Shown here piece by piece: positions 7,991 to 15,879 of a stretch of DNA of 29,789 nt. Each line of letters begins with the position of its first letter. Positions within the stretch are counted from its first letter, which is position 1. The translations under genes and the position numbers were made by a program. Source of the DNA: J005 sp964613235 (GTDB lineage Bacteria > Pseudomonadota > Zetaproteobacteria > Mariprofundales > Mariprofundaceae). The notes under the pieces are model-generated. The model was not told the DNA's origin. It searched no databases and worked only from the letters and a program-made list of their open reading frames with translations. The stretch lies in contig CAZTGM010000018.1 in the NCBI GenBank assembly GCA_964613235.1, positions 1 to 29,789 of the forward strand, in the 5' to 3' direction.

Positions 7991-8065
7991 TGGAGCGGGC
8001 AGCGGGAATCGAACCCGCGTCTCGAGCTTGGGAAGCTCGGGTAATAACCACTATACGATGCCCGC
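7991..8065 (-). tRNA. tRNA-Gly (anticodon CCC)
   Basis: On the minus strand the 75-base cloverleaf begins GCGGGCATCG, has the acceptor pair GCGGGCA/TGCCCGC, an anticodon stem CGAGC/GCTCG enclosing TTCCCAA (anticodon CCC), and the T-arm GGGTTCGATTCCC. The discriminator is U, as usual for bacterial tRNA-Gly. The CCA end is encoded (7991-7993). It reads GGG codons. The ABC-like gene starts 12 bases downstream with no terminator between, so the tRNA may be cut out of a longer mRNA. Confidence 0.97.
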
Positions 8066-8077
8066 GAATCATGCCCA

Positions 8078-8106
8078 AGTATGGTTCTGCCAAAGTGCGG
8101 ATGCAA
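8078..8106 (-). promoter_or_regulatory. Promoter of tRNA-Gly and possibly of the zapD operon
   Basis: On the minus strand TTGCAT (8101-8106) and CATACT (8078-8083) are 17 bases apart. The -10 box lies 12 bases before the tRNA 5' end, as expected for a short tRNA leader. The same transcript would continue into the ABC-like gene and zapD. Confidence 0.55.
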
Positions 8107-8117
8107 GGCGAACCAAA

Positions 8118-8138
8118 ACGGATTTTCGCAAAACCCGT
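8118..8138. repeat. Imperfect 21-base palindrome upstream of the tRNA promoter
   Basis: ACGG-A-TTTT, a CGC centre, then AAAA-C-CCGT form a near-perfect inverted repeat with a single mismatched pair. It starts 11 bases upstream of the tRNA promoter -35 box in the direction of transcription. It could be an A/T-rich upstream element, an operator, or a hairpin in the dnaQ 3' region. The rest of 8139-8211 shows nothing I can name. Confidence 0.4.
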
Positions 8139-8211
8139 ACAAGGATCATCCGGACTCACGCTGGACCGGAATGGAGAGTGTTGCTTTTTCAAAAAACTGT
8201 GAAACCCGGAC

Positions 8212-8952
8212 CTAAACGGCTTCTGCCTGCTCCTGCCATATCGTTTTACCCTGACTTTCACGATGAATGCGCTCCAGCAAAGCGAGATGCGCCGCCTGTT
8301 CCTCCTCGGAAACCTGCAAGGGTCTGCGCTGCATCAATGGCGCCGTTTCTGCTTTTTCATCGCGCCGCCCTGCCTGTTCGGGAAACTGCACAAAGGCGGA
8401 TGCCGGCTGACGCGGAATGCCATCGGCCAGCGAAAACTGGCGTCCGCCTGTCATCGCCAGGTAAACTTCCGCCAGCAATTCAGAATCAAGCAGGGCTCCG
8501 TGTAACTGGCGGTGCCCGCGTTCAATAGCGTAACGGTCACACAAGGCATCGAGACTGTTGCGCTGATGGGGATGTCTCTTGCGTGCATAAGCCAGTGTAT
8601 CGATAACCGGCACATCGTCGATACCGGGTAAATCGTGCAGGCGCAACTCATTCATAATAAAGCTCAGATCGAAGGCGGCATTGTGAATCACCAGCGTTGC
8701 ACCGCGGATAAAGGCAAGGAAATCCTCAGCCACCTCGGCAAAGGCAGGAGCATCTTTCACCTTTTCGTTGCTGATGCCGTGAATGCGCACCACTTCCTCG
8801 GGAATATCCCGGCCCGGGTTCAAATAATGGTGGAATACGCAATCCTGACGAATGGTTCGCTGGCATATCTCGATTGCACCGATTTCCACCATGCGATCGC
8901 CACTCAATGGTGACAAGCCGGTTGTTTCGGTATCGAGAACGATCAGACGCAT
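8212..8952 (-). CDS. dnaQ: DNA polymerase III epsilon subunit (3'-5' proofreading exonuclease)
   Basis: A 246-residue proofreading subunit that pairs with the alpha polymerase. All five DnaQ exonuclease residues are visible: Asp7 and Glu9 in LDTET, Asp95 in HNAAFD, and His151 and Asp156 in HGALLD. The C-terminal 60 or so residues, Gln- and Glu-rich, correspond to the alpha-binding tail. The length equals E. coli DnaQ (243). The open frame extends far upstream into the yhdP-like gene. ATG 8952 gives MRLIVLDTETTGL; ATG 8958, two codons earlier, is possible. A promoter whose -10 box ends at 8959 makes ATG 8952 the probable first transcribed codon. It follows the yhdP-like gene by 34 bases. Confidence 0.95.
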   Translation of the reverse strand: MRLIVLDTETTGLSPLSGDRMVEIGAIEICQRTIRQDCVFHHYLNPGRDIPEEVVRIHGISNEKVKDAPAFAEVAEDFLAFIRGATLVIHNAAFDLSFIMNELRLHDLPGIDDVPVIDTLAYARKRHPHQRNSLDALCDRYAIERGHRQLHGALLDSELLAEVYLAMTGGRQFSLADGIPRQPASAFVQFPEQAGRRDEKAETAPLMQRRPLQVSEEEQAAHLALLERIHRESQGKTIWQEQAEAV

Positions 8953-8958
8953 GGGCAT

Positions 8959-8986
8959 ATTATAGCCCTGCGCCCTGACTTGCCAA
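8959..8986 (-). promoter_or_regulatory. Strong sigma-70 promoter abutting the dnaQ start (leaderless)
   Basis: On the minus strand TTGGCA (8981-8986) and a perfect TATAAT (8959-8964) are separated by 16 bases. Transcription would start near 8950-8953, at or next to ATG 8952, leaving no 5' leader. The -35 box begins right after the yhdP-like stop codon. Confidence 0.65.
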
Positions 8987-11900
8987 TCACCTGGCTGGCG
9001 CAGTGGCAGGTGCGTTTTCGGTATCCCCAAACCACTGTCCCGGCAGGGAAAACAGACCTTCGACCACACGACTCGCAGCGCTCTCGCTCTCCTTCGGCGT
9101 AGCTTCCTCAATAACGGCATCTTCCAGCGAGCCCTGCATGTGATAAACCTTGCTCATCAGGCTGTGCGATTTGCCGCCCAGAATATCGCGCAACAACGGA
9201 ATCCTGTTCAGCATGGCATCAAGGTTCTGCAAGGGATGCACAATCATCAGCAGGTCAATGGTGTTTTTCTGCAGATTAAGCGCCCCCCGCCCGGCCATAT
9301 CCAGAGCAGTTGCGCGCATGGCCAGATTGTAAATTTCAAAATGCTGATTGTTCAGTAACCCTTCCATCTGCAGACGATCATATAACAATCCCGGTCCCGT
9401 CAGGTCCTTGCGCTGCCCCAGCAGGATCCGGGGCAGATCTGCCAGGCTGAGCAATGCCAGCAGTTTGGTCAAAGATCCCCCCTCCAGGATACGCCCCTCA
9501 TCCACGCGCAGCCGCAGCCGCCCCTTAAGCCCCTGCCACCAGGGCTGCTCACGCATCATGATACCCTGACCGGAAAACATCGCCTGCATACGACCGCCCA
9601 GAAAACGTTTGGACAACCCGCCTTTTTCCATCAGATGACCAAAATCCCCTGAAACCCGGGCAAACCCCCGCCAGAACAGCCCCCCGCCAGGCTCAGGCCC
9701 AAACGTTGCCGACAAATACAGGCGCTGTTTTTCCAGTTCCGCCGTAAGCTCTCGCACGTCAATCAGTCCCTTCCCAGGCAACACAAAGGTGCACTGTGTA
9801 TTCATCAAATCCAGTTCCGATGTATGAATATGATGCGCCCTGAACTGCCCCTGACTTCCGGCACGGGAGTCCAGCTTCAGCGATATGCCGCTCAATGCCG
9901 CCTCACCCCAGTTAAAGCGATCAATGCGCGCCTGCAACTGCCATGCTTTCGACTGCGTCGCCCTGGGGAGGCTTTTGGGCAATGCGGAACGATCCAGAAA
10001 ACGCGCATCGACATCCAGCGTCCAGGGTGCATTACCGAATGGAGACTGAATAAATAACGCCCCGTTGAAGGCCCCGGTCTGCAATGTTTTCAGGTTCAGC
10101 ACTACAGCCTGCTGTTCAATACTGCCGAAGCCCCTGAGCTGAATCAGATCACCCTCATTATGGATGTCGGAAATGGACAGCATGCTCTGACCATTCCTCT
10201 TGCTTATCTTGCCACGCAAGAGGATCGTCAATGGCGTTCCGGCCTGCTTGCTCGTACCCAGAAGATTCCCCCAGGATGCATTCTCCAGGTCGATACGACC
10301 CTGTAAGTCCTTATCGATATCCAGCTTGATGGCAACCGCACCACCGGCATCTGCAATCGGCAAATCGAAGCCGGCAACAGCTCTGGCCAACGAACTGTTC
10401 AGCGAAGCATGCAAGGTCTGCATACCCCAGTCGCCGGATGCATCACGCATCGCGGATATACTCAGCAATCCCTCTGCCAGGCCTGTCGAAATCCGCATCT
10501 TTTCAACAGCCACACCGCCCTGCAAATCCCAGCGCACCAGGCCATCAGCAGCGGTCAGCGGAACCTTGTGTACCGTCAGGCGCCATTGTGTTTTCGGCTG
10601 CAGCGTTACCTGAATGGACTCAGCCTGCGCCGATATAGCCGGCCACAATATACGAAACGAAGCATGACTTTCTCCCTGCTGCCAGCTGGAGTGCTCAAGC
10701 ACCTCTGGCGCCTGCCAGCGGGCCAGGCGTGTCATATCGGCATCAGCTTCGCCGTTGATATCCAGCATCAGCGTAGACCAGGGCAGGCGAAGGGTTGCCG
10801 CGGCCGTACCGATATCATCAGGCAAATCACAACGCCGGATATCCGCCTGCAGACCAGATTCATCCAGTTCCACGGCGGCACGCATATGCAGCAATTTCTC
10901 GTCATTCAGTCCCAGCGCGATATCGACATCATCGACATCCCCCTGCACATGATATTTCAGCCCTTTCTGTAACACCTTCGCATCCGGCCAGCTATGCCAT
11001 GGCTGCGCCCAGGGCATCGTGATACGGGCCTCGGCATGGCGAATATGACCTGCATGCATACTGGCCAGCCACTGGTGCCATTCAGCCTCACCCAGCGGAC
11101 GCAGCGCCTGCCACAATAACGGCATGTCCAGATGACTCGATTTCGCATGCAACGAAAGCGCTCCCTGTTGCCAGCCCCCCGTTGCCGTAATGGTATTATC
11201 GCCGTATTGCCAGCTCAGGGCGGCGATATCGAAACGCTCAAAGCCATGCCATGGCGCCACCCCGGCCATGGCCGTAATATCACCCTGTATGGATAACCGG
11301 TTTACCGGCATGGACCAGATGCTGCGCGGCATCAGCGTATAACCACGCGCATGGGATAACGAAGCCTGGAAAGACCACAGATTGTGACTTTTTCGCCGCA
11401 AATGCATCTCACCCTGCGGCGGCGTATCGATATAGGTTAGCACCGTTGCCGGCAACCAGTTCAGGCTGGCAAAATTCATGTCCAGGGATTGCGGCCGCAT
11501 GTCCCGGTCCAGTTGCAGCTGCAATTCCATATCGGGCGTGCTGACAACAAGATGGCCGGATGTTTCGAAAAACAGCGCCATGTAATCGAAATGCCCCCGG
11601 ACCTGGTCGTAATCCCAGTCCACCTCAACATCGTCGAACAACAATTCACCATCAGGCAGCATCACTCCTGTATCGCCTGCAACAGAATGACCATCGCCCT
11701 GTGTTTGCCGGCCAGCCAGATGCAGCACCAGCCTGCCGCCGGTTAACTGGATGCGATTGGGCTGAAATTGCGTCATTAGCAGACGAAAAAAGGGAATGCG
11801 AATGCCCAGCGTCCCATGATAGGCCACATGCTCACCCTCAAAATCGATACCATCGGCACGAATCCACAGATGTCCGGCCCAATACCAGGATAGATTTCCC

Positions 11901-12076
11901 AGATCGAGCGTTTTCAGTTGCAATTGCTGCTTGAGATAACTTTGAATTTCCGGCTTCAATGTATTCAGAGGCGGCATCTGCCAATAAGCCACTGCCGCCA
12001 GCAGGCTGCTGACAAACAGCAACAGTAACAGCAGACGACGGCAATGAGCCAGCAGTCGAAGCAGAAAACCGGACAT
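8987..12076 (-). CDS. YhdP-like AsmA-superfamily protein (DUF3971/AsmA-like C-terminal)
   Basis: A 1029-residue protein with one N-terminal membrane helix (about residues 12-31, Leu-rich) followed by a long beta-rich periplasmic region, the AsmA/TamB/YhdP architecture. YhdP-family proteins are thought to bridge the inner and outer membranes and carry phospholipids outward. The last 250 or so residues carry the family features: a GRMQAMFSGQG segment, then LRLRVDEGRILEGGSLTKLLALLSLADLPR, and AGRGALNLQKNTIDLLMIVHPL. It is shorter than E. coli YhdP (1266). ATG 12076 is chosen; TTG 12085 is an alternative, and neither has a strong ribosome site. It starts 17 bases after mlaC, so it belongs to the mla operon. 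This placement supports a lipid-transport role. Confidence 0.85.
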   Translation of the reverse strand: MSGFLLRLLAHCRRLLLLLLFVSSLLAAVAYWQMPPLNTLKPEIQSYLKQQLQLKTLDLGNLSWYWAGHLWIRADGIDFEGEHVAYHGTLGIRIPFFRLLMTQFQPNRIQLTGGRLVLHLAGRQTQGDGHSVAGDTGVMLPDGELLFDDVEVDWDYDQVRGHFDYMALFFETSGHLVVSTPDMELQLQLDRDMRPQSLDMNFASLNWLPATVLTYIDTPPQGEMHLRRKSHNLWSFQASLSHARGYTLMPRSIWSMPVNRLSIQGDITAMAGVAPWHGFERFDIAALSWQYGDNTITATGGWQQGALSLHAKSSHLDMPLLWQALRPLGEAEWHQWLASMHAGHIRHAEARITMPWAQPWHSWPDAKVLQKGLKYHVQGDVDDVDIALGLNDEKLLHMRAAVELDESGLQADIRRCDLPDDIGTAAATLRLPWSTLMLDINGEADADMTRLARWQAPEVLEHSSWQQGESHASFRILWPAISAQAESIQVTLQPKTQWRLTVHKVPLTAADGLVRWDLQGGVAVEKMRISTGLAEGLLSISAMRDASGDWGMQTLHASLNSSLARAVAGFDLPIADAGGAVAIKLDIDKDLQGRIDLENASWGNLLGTSKQAGTPLTILLRGKISKRNGQSMLSISDIHNEGDLIQLRGFGSIEQQAVVLNLKTLQTGAFNGALFIQSPFGNAPWTLDVDARFLDRSALPKSLPRATQSKAWQLQARIDRFNWGEAALSGISLKLDSRAGSQGQFRAHHIHTSELDLMNTQCTFVLPGKGLIDVRELTAELEKQRLYLSATFGPEPGGGLFWRGFARVSGDFGHLMEKGGLSKRFLGGRMQAMFSGQGIMMREQPWWQGLKGRLRLRVDEGRILEGGSLTKLLALLSLADLPRILLGQRKDLTGPGLLYDRLQMEGLLNNQHFEIYNLAMRATALDMAGRGALNLQKNTIDLLMIVHPLQNLDAMLNRIPLLRDILGGKSHSLMSKVYHMQGSLEDAVIEEATPKESESAASRVVEGLFSLPGQWFGDTENAPATAPAR

Positions 12077-12093
12077 GCCGGACAACCCGGAAG

Positions 12094-12705
12094 TCAGCCC
12101 TGGGCTTTCAACCTGGCAATTTTGTCTTCAAGTGCCCGCACCAGATCCTGATACGTGCCATGGCTCAGCTGATTCTGGAAATCCTGATAAAAGGTTCGCA
12201 CCAGACTGGCGCCCTCGATCCGGATATCATAAACCGTCCAGCCGATATCCGTTTGATGCAGTCGATATTCCACCGGCGTTTCCTTGGCTCCATCCGATAC
12301 GATGGTCAGCACCCGTGCCTTGCTGCCCTTGAATTGCGTTTTTCGATATTCAACCGTCTGCCCCTTGTAGCTGTTCAAACGATTGCCATAGGAACGTTCC
12401 AGCAATTCCCGGAACACGTCCGTAAAGTGCGCCTGCTCCTGTGCGTCCAGCTGGTTCCATGGTTCGCCAAGGCTGCGTTTGGCCATGGCGGCATAATCGA
12501 AATGGCCATTGACCACCTGGCGAATACGTTCCCGTTCCTCTTCGCTCAGGCGTGTCGTATCTTTCCGATGTTGCAACACATCGATAATGCCGCTGACCAG
12601 CGTTTCGACAACGGCACGTGGCCCTGGCTCTGTAGCAGCCACAGCGGATGTCATCCATGACATCATCAATACGGACATCAATAAAGTACAAATGTTTTTT
12701 TTCAT
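12094..12705 (-). CDS. mlaC: Phospholipid-binding periplasmic protein MlaC
   Basis: A 203-residue periplasmic shuttle of the Mla pathway, carrying phospholipid between the outer membrane and the MlaFED complex. A signal peptide is clear (MKKNICTLLMSVLMMSWMTSAVAA, about 1-24). The mature part shows the MlaC (Tol_Tol_Ttg2) pattern: MAKRSLGEPWNQL, an RTFYQDFQNQL-type segment near the end, and RIEGASLVRTF. The open frame continues 23 codons upstream, but ATG 12705 has AAGGAG about nine bases before it and starts the signal peptide. mlaD ends 68 bases upstream, a wider gap than elsewhere in the operon. Confidence 0.93.
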   Translation of the reverse strand: MKKNICTLLMSVLMMSWMTSAVAATEPGPRAVVETLVSGIIDVLQHRKDTTRLSEEERERIRQVVNGHFDYAAMAKRSLGEPWNQLDAQEQAHFTDVFRELLERSYGNRLNSYKGQTVEYRKTQFKGSKARVLTIVSDGAKETPVEYRLHQTDIGWTVYDIRIEGASLVRTFYQDFQNQLSHGTYQDLVRALEDKIARLKAQG

Positions 12706-12773
12706 AACGAACGACTCCTTGATACACTCCCACCCATGCTGGCATGAGCCGGCAAACGAACCAGTGGGAATCA

Positions 12774-13223
12774 TTACTCCTTGCCGCTGAAAATATACTT
12801 GCTGACAAGATCCTCAATATTCAATGCGGATTCGGTTTCTTCAATTTCATCACCCTCGGCAAGATAGCTGTCATCCATGCCCTGGGTAATACGAATATAG
12901 CGATCCCCGATAATGCCCTTGGTGCGTACGGAAGCAAAGGCATCCTCGCTGATGCGCACGCCTTCATTGATATGCAAAATCGTCATGGCCTTGCGATTAT
13001 TCTCAAGCCGAACTTCGGTTACCCGGCCGATGACTACGCCAGCCATCATGATATCACTGCCACTGCGCACACCGCCGACATCATCAAACACTGCCACAAG
13101 ATTGTAGCCGGTTTCACCCAGACCGCCGACCTGTCCCAGCTTGACAGCCATCCAGCCGATACTCAACAGGCCAAGAAGTACGAACACCCCAACACTGATT
13201 TCTATACGTTTGTACGATTGCAT
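12774..13223 (-). CDS. mlaD: MCE-domain protein MlaD
   Basis: A 149-residue inner-membrane-anchored MCE protein that forms a hexameric lipid channel on the periplasmic face of MlaFE. One transmembrane helix lies at about 10-28 (VGVFVLLGLLSIGWMAV). The single MCE domain (about 38-118) contains FDDVGGVRSGSDIMMAGVVIGRV and VRTKGIIGDRYIRI. The short C-terminal tail with ALNIEDLVSKYIF matches MlaD rather than multi-domain PqiB or YebT. ATG 13223 has GGGAG five to six bases upstream. The mlaE stop lies nine bases before it. Confidence 0.95.
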   Translation of the reverse strand: MQSYKRIEISVGVFVLLGLLSIGWMAVKLGQVGGLGETGYNLVAVFDDVGGVRSGSDIMMAGVVIGRVTEVRLENNRKAMTILHINEGVRISEDAFASVRTKGIIGDRYIRITQGMDDSYLAEGDEIEETESALNIEDLVSKYIFSGKE

Positions 13224-13232
13224 AACCGCTCC

Positions 13233-14033
13233 CTAGAGGAAGAATGATGTCAGAATATAGTCCACGACAAGCACGCTAACGGATGCCACCACGACCGCTC
13301 GTGTCGTCGCCCGGGCAACGCCCTCGGTTGTGGGCTCGGAACGATAGCCCATATAGGTGCATATCGAACCGACCATAAAACCGAACACCACGGCCTTGAC
13401 CCAACCACCGTTTATATCGTGCATCGTGATTTTGGCCGTCATCTCGGCGATATATGAACCGGGATTGACACCGAGCAGCTCCACCCCGACAACATAACCA
13501 GCACCAATACCAATCATATCGAACACCGCTACCAGCAGCGGCAAGGCCAACGTCGTGGCAACGATACGCGGCAAAATGATGCGCGCCTTGGGGTTCACAG
13601 CCATCATCTGCAGGGCATCCAGTTGCTCGGTGACACGCATGATGCCGATTTCGGCCGTGATGGAAGATCCTGCCCGGCCGATAACCATGAATGCGCCCAG
13701 CACCGGCCCCAGCTCGCGAATAATCGACAGCGCCACGCCCGCTCCCAATAGCGATTCGGAACCGAACTTGGCCAGGGTATAATACCCCTGCAGGGCCAGC
13801 ACCATGCCCGTAAAGGCACCGGTAATCAGAATGATGACCAGCGAACCCACGCCCAGGGCATGCAACTGCTGCACAAAATGCCTGCCTTGCCACGGCCTGC
13901 GCAAAAGATGGCCGAGAGCCTGCAGCGTCAGGACCGAAGCATCACCCACACTCTGCACCGCCTGCAGACAGCGGCGCCCCAGCGCACCAAACCAGCGAGC
14001 AACGCCATGCTGGCCGGAAACCGTTGCCGTCAT
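13233..14033 (-). CDS. mlaE: ABC lipid transporter permease MlaE
   Basis: A 266-residue MlaE-family permease, membrane subunit of the MlaFEDB phospholipid transporter. Family hallmarks are the segment GAFTGMVLALQGYYTLAKFG (residues about 77-96), VALSIIRELGPVLGAFMVIGRAGSSITAEIG, and the later NGGWVKAVVFGFMVGSICTYMGYRSE. Five or so hydrophobic helices are visible. Its start codon overlaps the mlaF stop (ATGA), so translation is coupled. No STAS protein (MlaB) follows or is fused to it. Confidence 0.96.
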   Translation of the reverse strand: MTATVSGQHGVARWFGALGRRCLQAVQSVGDASVLTLQALGHLLRRPWQGRHFVQQLHALGVGSLVIILITGAFTGMVLALQGYYTLAKFGSESLLGAGVALSIIRELGPVLGAFMVIGRAGSSITAEIGIMRVTEQLDALQMMAVNPKARIILPRIVATTLALPLLVAVFDMIGIGAGYVVGVELLGVNPGSYIAEMTAKITMHDINGGWVKAVVFGFMVGSICTYMGYRSEPTTEGVARATTRAVVVASVSVLVVDYILTSFFL

Positions 14034-14827
14034 GATCGCACCTCTGCCTGCAGCAGGTCATCTATATATGGTGTTGTGCTGCGTGAAAAGGGAATAGGGC
14101 CATCAGGGCGTCCCTGCACAAACTGCTGTACACGCGCATCCTCACTATGCCGGATATCCTCGGGTGTTCCCCGGGCAATAACCTCACCCTGCCACATCAG
14201 AATCACATGGTCGGCAATGGACAAACCTGCCTGTACATCATGCGTCACTACTACGGCCGTCATATTGACCTTGCTGGCCGTATCATGAATCAGCCGGGTG
14301 ATGACACCGGCGGAAATCGGATCGAGGCCCGAGGTCGGCTCATCAAAGAAAACAATGGCCGGATCCATGACCATGGCCCTGGCGAAGGCTACCCGCTTGG
14401 CCATGCCTCCGGAAAGTTCTGACGGCATCAAATGTTCAAACCCTCGCAGGCCAACCTGCTCCAGTTTCATACTGACCACGCGACGAATGACCGGCTCGGC
14501 CAGAGAAGTATGCTCATGCAGGGGAAAAGCAACATTGTCGTAAACATTCAGTGAATTCAACAGCGCCGAATACTGGAAAACCATGCCCATCTGTTCGCGC
14601 AATTCAAACAATCGTTTTTCCGAAACGACGGTGATATCTTCCTCGCCGAACCAGACATGCCCGCAGCTCGGCTTCTCCAGCCCGGACAACAGCCGCAGCA
14701 ATGTCGTTTTACCGGAGCCGGAACCGCCCATAATGGCCGTGACAGCATGTTTGGGGATATGAATATCCAGCGGCCTAACGGCCGCCACGTCATCAAACGA
14801 CTTGCCCAGATTTTCACCTCGAATCAT
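14030..14827 (-). CDS. mlaF: ABC lipid transporter ATP-binding protein MlaF
   Basis: A 265-residue ATPase subunit of the Mla transporter. Walker A GGSGSGKT is at 34-41. The signature ELSGGMAKRVAFARAM shows the Ala-Lys insertion typical of MlaF, Walker B is FFDEPTSGLDP, and the H-loop is VVVTHD. The C-terminal 25 residues (SRSTTPYIDDLLQAEVRS) form a tail that in MlaF reaches the neighbouring subunit. All catalytic residues are present. ATG 14827 begins MIRGENLGKSF. ATG 14872, 15 codons upstream, is less likely. Neither has a good ribosome site. It is the first gene of the operon, divergent from ilvE with about 106 bases between; I could not identify a convincing promoter there. Confidence 0.95.
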   Translation of the reverse strand: MIRGENLGKSFDDVAAVRPLDIHIPKHAVTAIMGGSGSGKTTLLRLLSGLEKPSCGHVWFGEEDITVVSEKRLFELREQMGMVFQYSALLNSLNVYDNVAFPLHEHTSLAEPVIRRVVSMKLEQVGLRGFEHLMPSELSGGMAKRVAFARAMVMDPAIVFFDEPTSGLDPISAGVITRLIHDTASKVNMTAVVVTHDVQAGLSIADHVILMWQGEVIARGTPEDIRHSEDARVQQFVQGRPDGPIPFSRSTTPYIDDLLQAEVRS

Positions 14828-14933
14828 GGGCCAAGCGTAGCACAAGAACACTGCTTTGCACGTATTGCCCATGGCATGAACACAACAGCCGCGCTACATT
14901 TGCGCCTCGAATACCATTGGCTTGAGGAAAACG

Positions 14934-15854
14934 ATGAATTTTGCAGACAGAGACGGCGTAATCTGGTTTGACGGAGAAATGGTGCCATGGCGTGAGGCGA
15001 AGGTTCATGTCCTCACCCATACCCTGCATTATGGCATGGGCGTCTTCGAAGGCGTTCGCGCCTATCATGCCGAAGGTGGCACGGCGATTTTTCGACTGGA
15101 GCAGCATACCGATCGCCTGTTCCGTTCCGCTCATATCATGAATATGCCGATGCCCTTCGACAAGGCCACCCTCAATACCGCCCAGCTGGCCGTGGTCAGG
15201 GAAAACAGCCTGGACTCAGCCTATCTGCGACCGATGGTTTTTTATGGCTCCGAAGGCATGGGACTGCGCGCCGACAATCTGAAAACACACGTCATTGTCG
15301 CCGCATGGAACTGGGGCGCCTACCTGGGTGATGACGGCATCAACCATGGTATTCGCATCAAGACGTCCAGCTATACCCGTCATCATGTCAACATCTCGAT
15401 GTGCAAGGCCAAGGCCAATGGCCAGTATATCAACTCCATGCTGGCCCTGTCCGAAGCACTGCGCGACGGTTATGATGAGGCCATGCTGCTGGATACCGAA
15501 GGCTTCGTCGCCGAAGGCTCGGGCGAAAATATCTTCATCGTTCGTGATGGCGTCCTCTATACACCGGATTTGACCAGCGCGCTGGAAGGCATTACCCGCG
15601 CCACCATCATGCAACTGGCGGAAGAAGAAGGGCTACGCATCGAAGTCAAACGCATTACCCGCGATGAGGTCTATGTTGCCGATGAGGCCTTTTTCACCGG
15701 CACAGCCGCCGAAGTCACGCCCATCCGCGAGGTGGATGGCCGCAGCATCGGCAGCGGTACTCGCGGGCCCATCACCAAACTGTTGCAGGCCAAATATTTT
15801 GACGTTGTGCATGGGCGCAGCGAAGCGCACCGGAGCTGGCTCACCTATATCTGA
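14934..15854 (+). CDS. ilvE: Branched-chain amino acid aminotransferase
   Basis: A 306-residue class IV PLP-dependent aminotransferase that makes Leu, Ile and Val from their 2-oxo acids. HYGMGVFEGVRAY (32-44) is the substrate-side signature. The PLP lysine is Lys160 in KANGQYINSML. EGSGENIFIVRDG and GITRATIM follow, then the cofactor-phosphate segment GTAAEVTPIREVDG. The length equals E. coli IlvE. ATG 14934 has GAGGA seven bases upstream; an in-frame TTG at 14922 lies before that site. It diverges from mlaF and converges on the symporter gene, with 25 bases between their ends. Confidence 0.96.
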   Translation: MNFADRDGVIWFDGEMVPWREAKVHVLTHTLHYGMGVFEGVRAYHAEGGTAIFRLEQHTDRLFRSAHIMNMPMPFDKATLNTAQLAVVRENSLDSAYLRPMVFYGSEGMGLRADNLKTHVIVAAWNWGAYLGDDGINHGIRIKTSSYTRHHVNISMCKAKANGQYINSMLALSEALRDGYDEAMLLDTEGFVAEGSGENIFIVRDGVLYTPDLTSALEGITRATIMQLAEEEGLRIEVKRITRDEVYVADEAFFTGTAAEVTPIREVDGRSIGSGTRGPITKLLQAKYFDVVHGRSEAHRSWLTYI

Positions 15855-15879
15855 TACGCTGTTTTTAGACGATCAACCG

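Noticed and set aside
8180..8214. Resemblance of the dnaQ 3' end (GTGAAACCCGGACCTA) to the right end of the MITE-like element
   Set aside because: The match needs gaps and no convincing partner end lies between 8066 and 8180, so a second element copy is not supported.
14828..14933. Promoters in the mlaF/ilvE divergent interval
   Set aside because: TTG-like boxes are present on both strands but none has a -10 partner at 16-18 bases.
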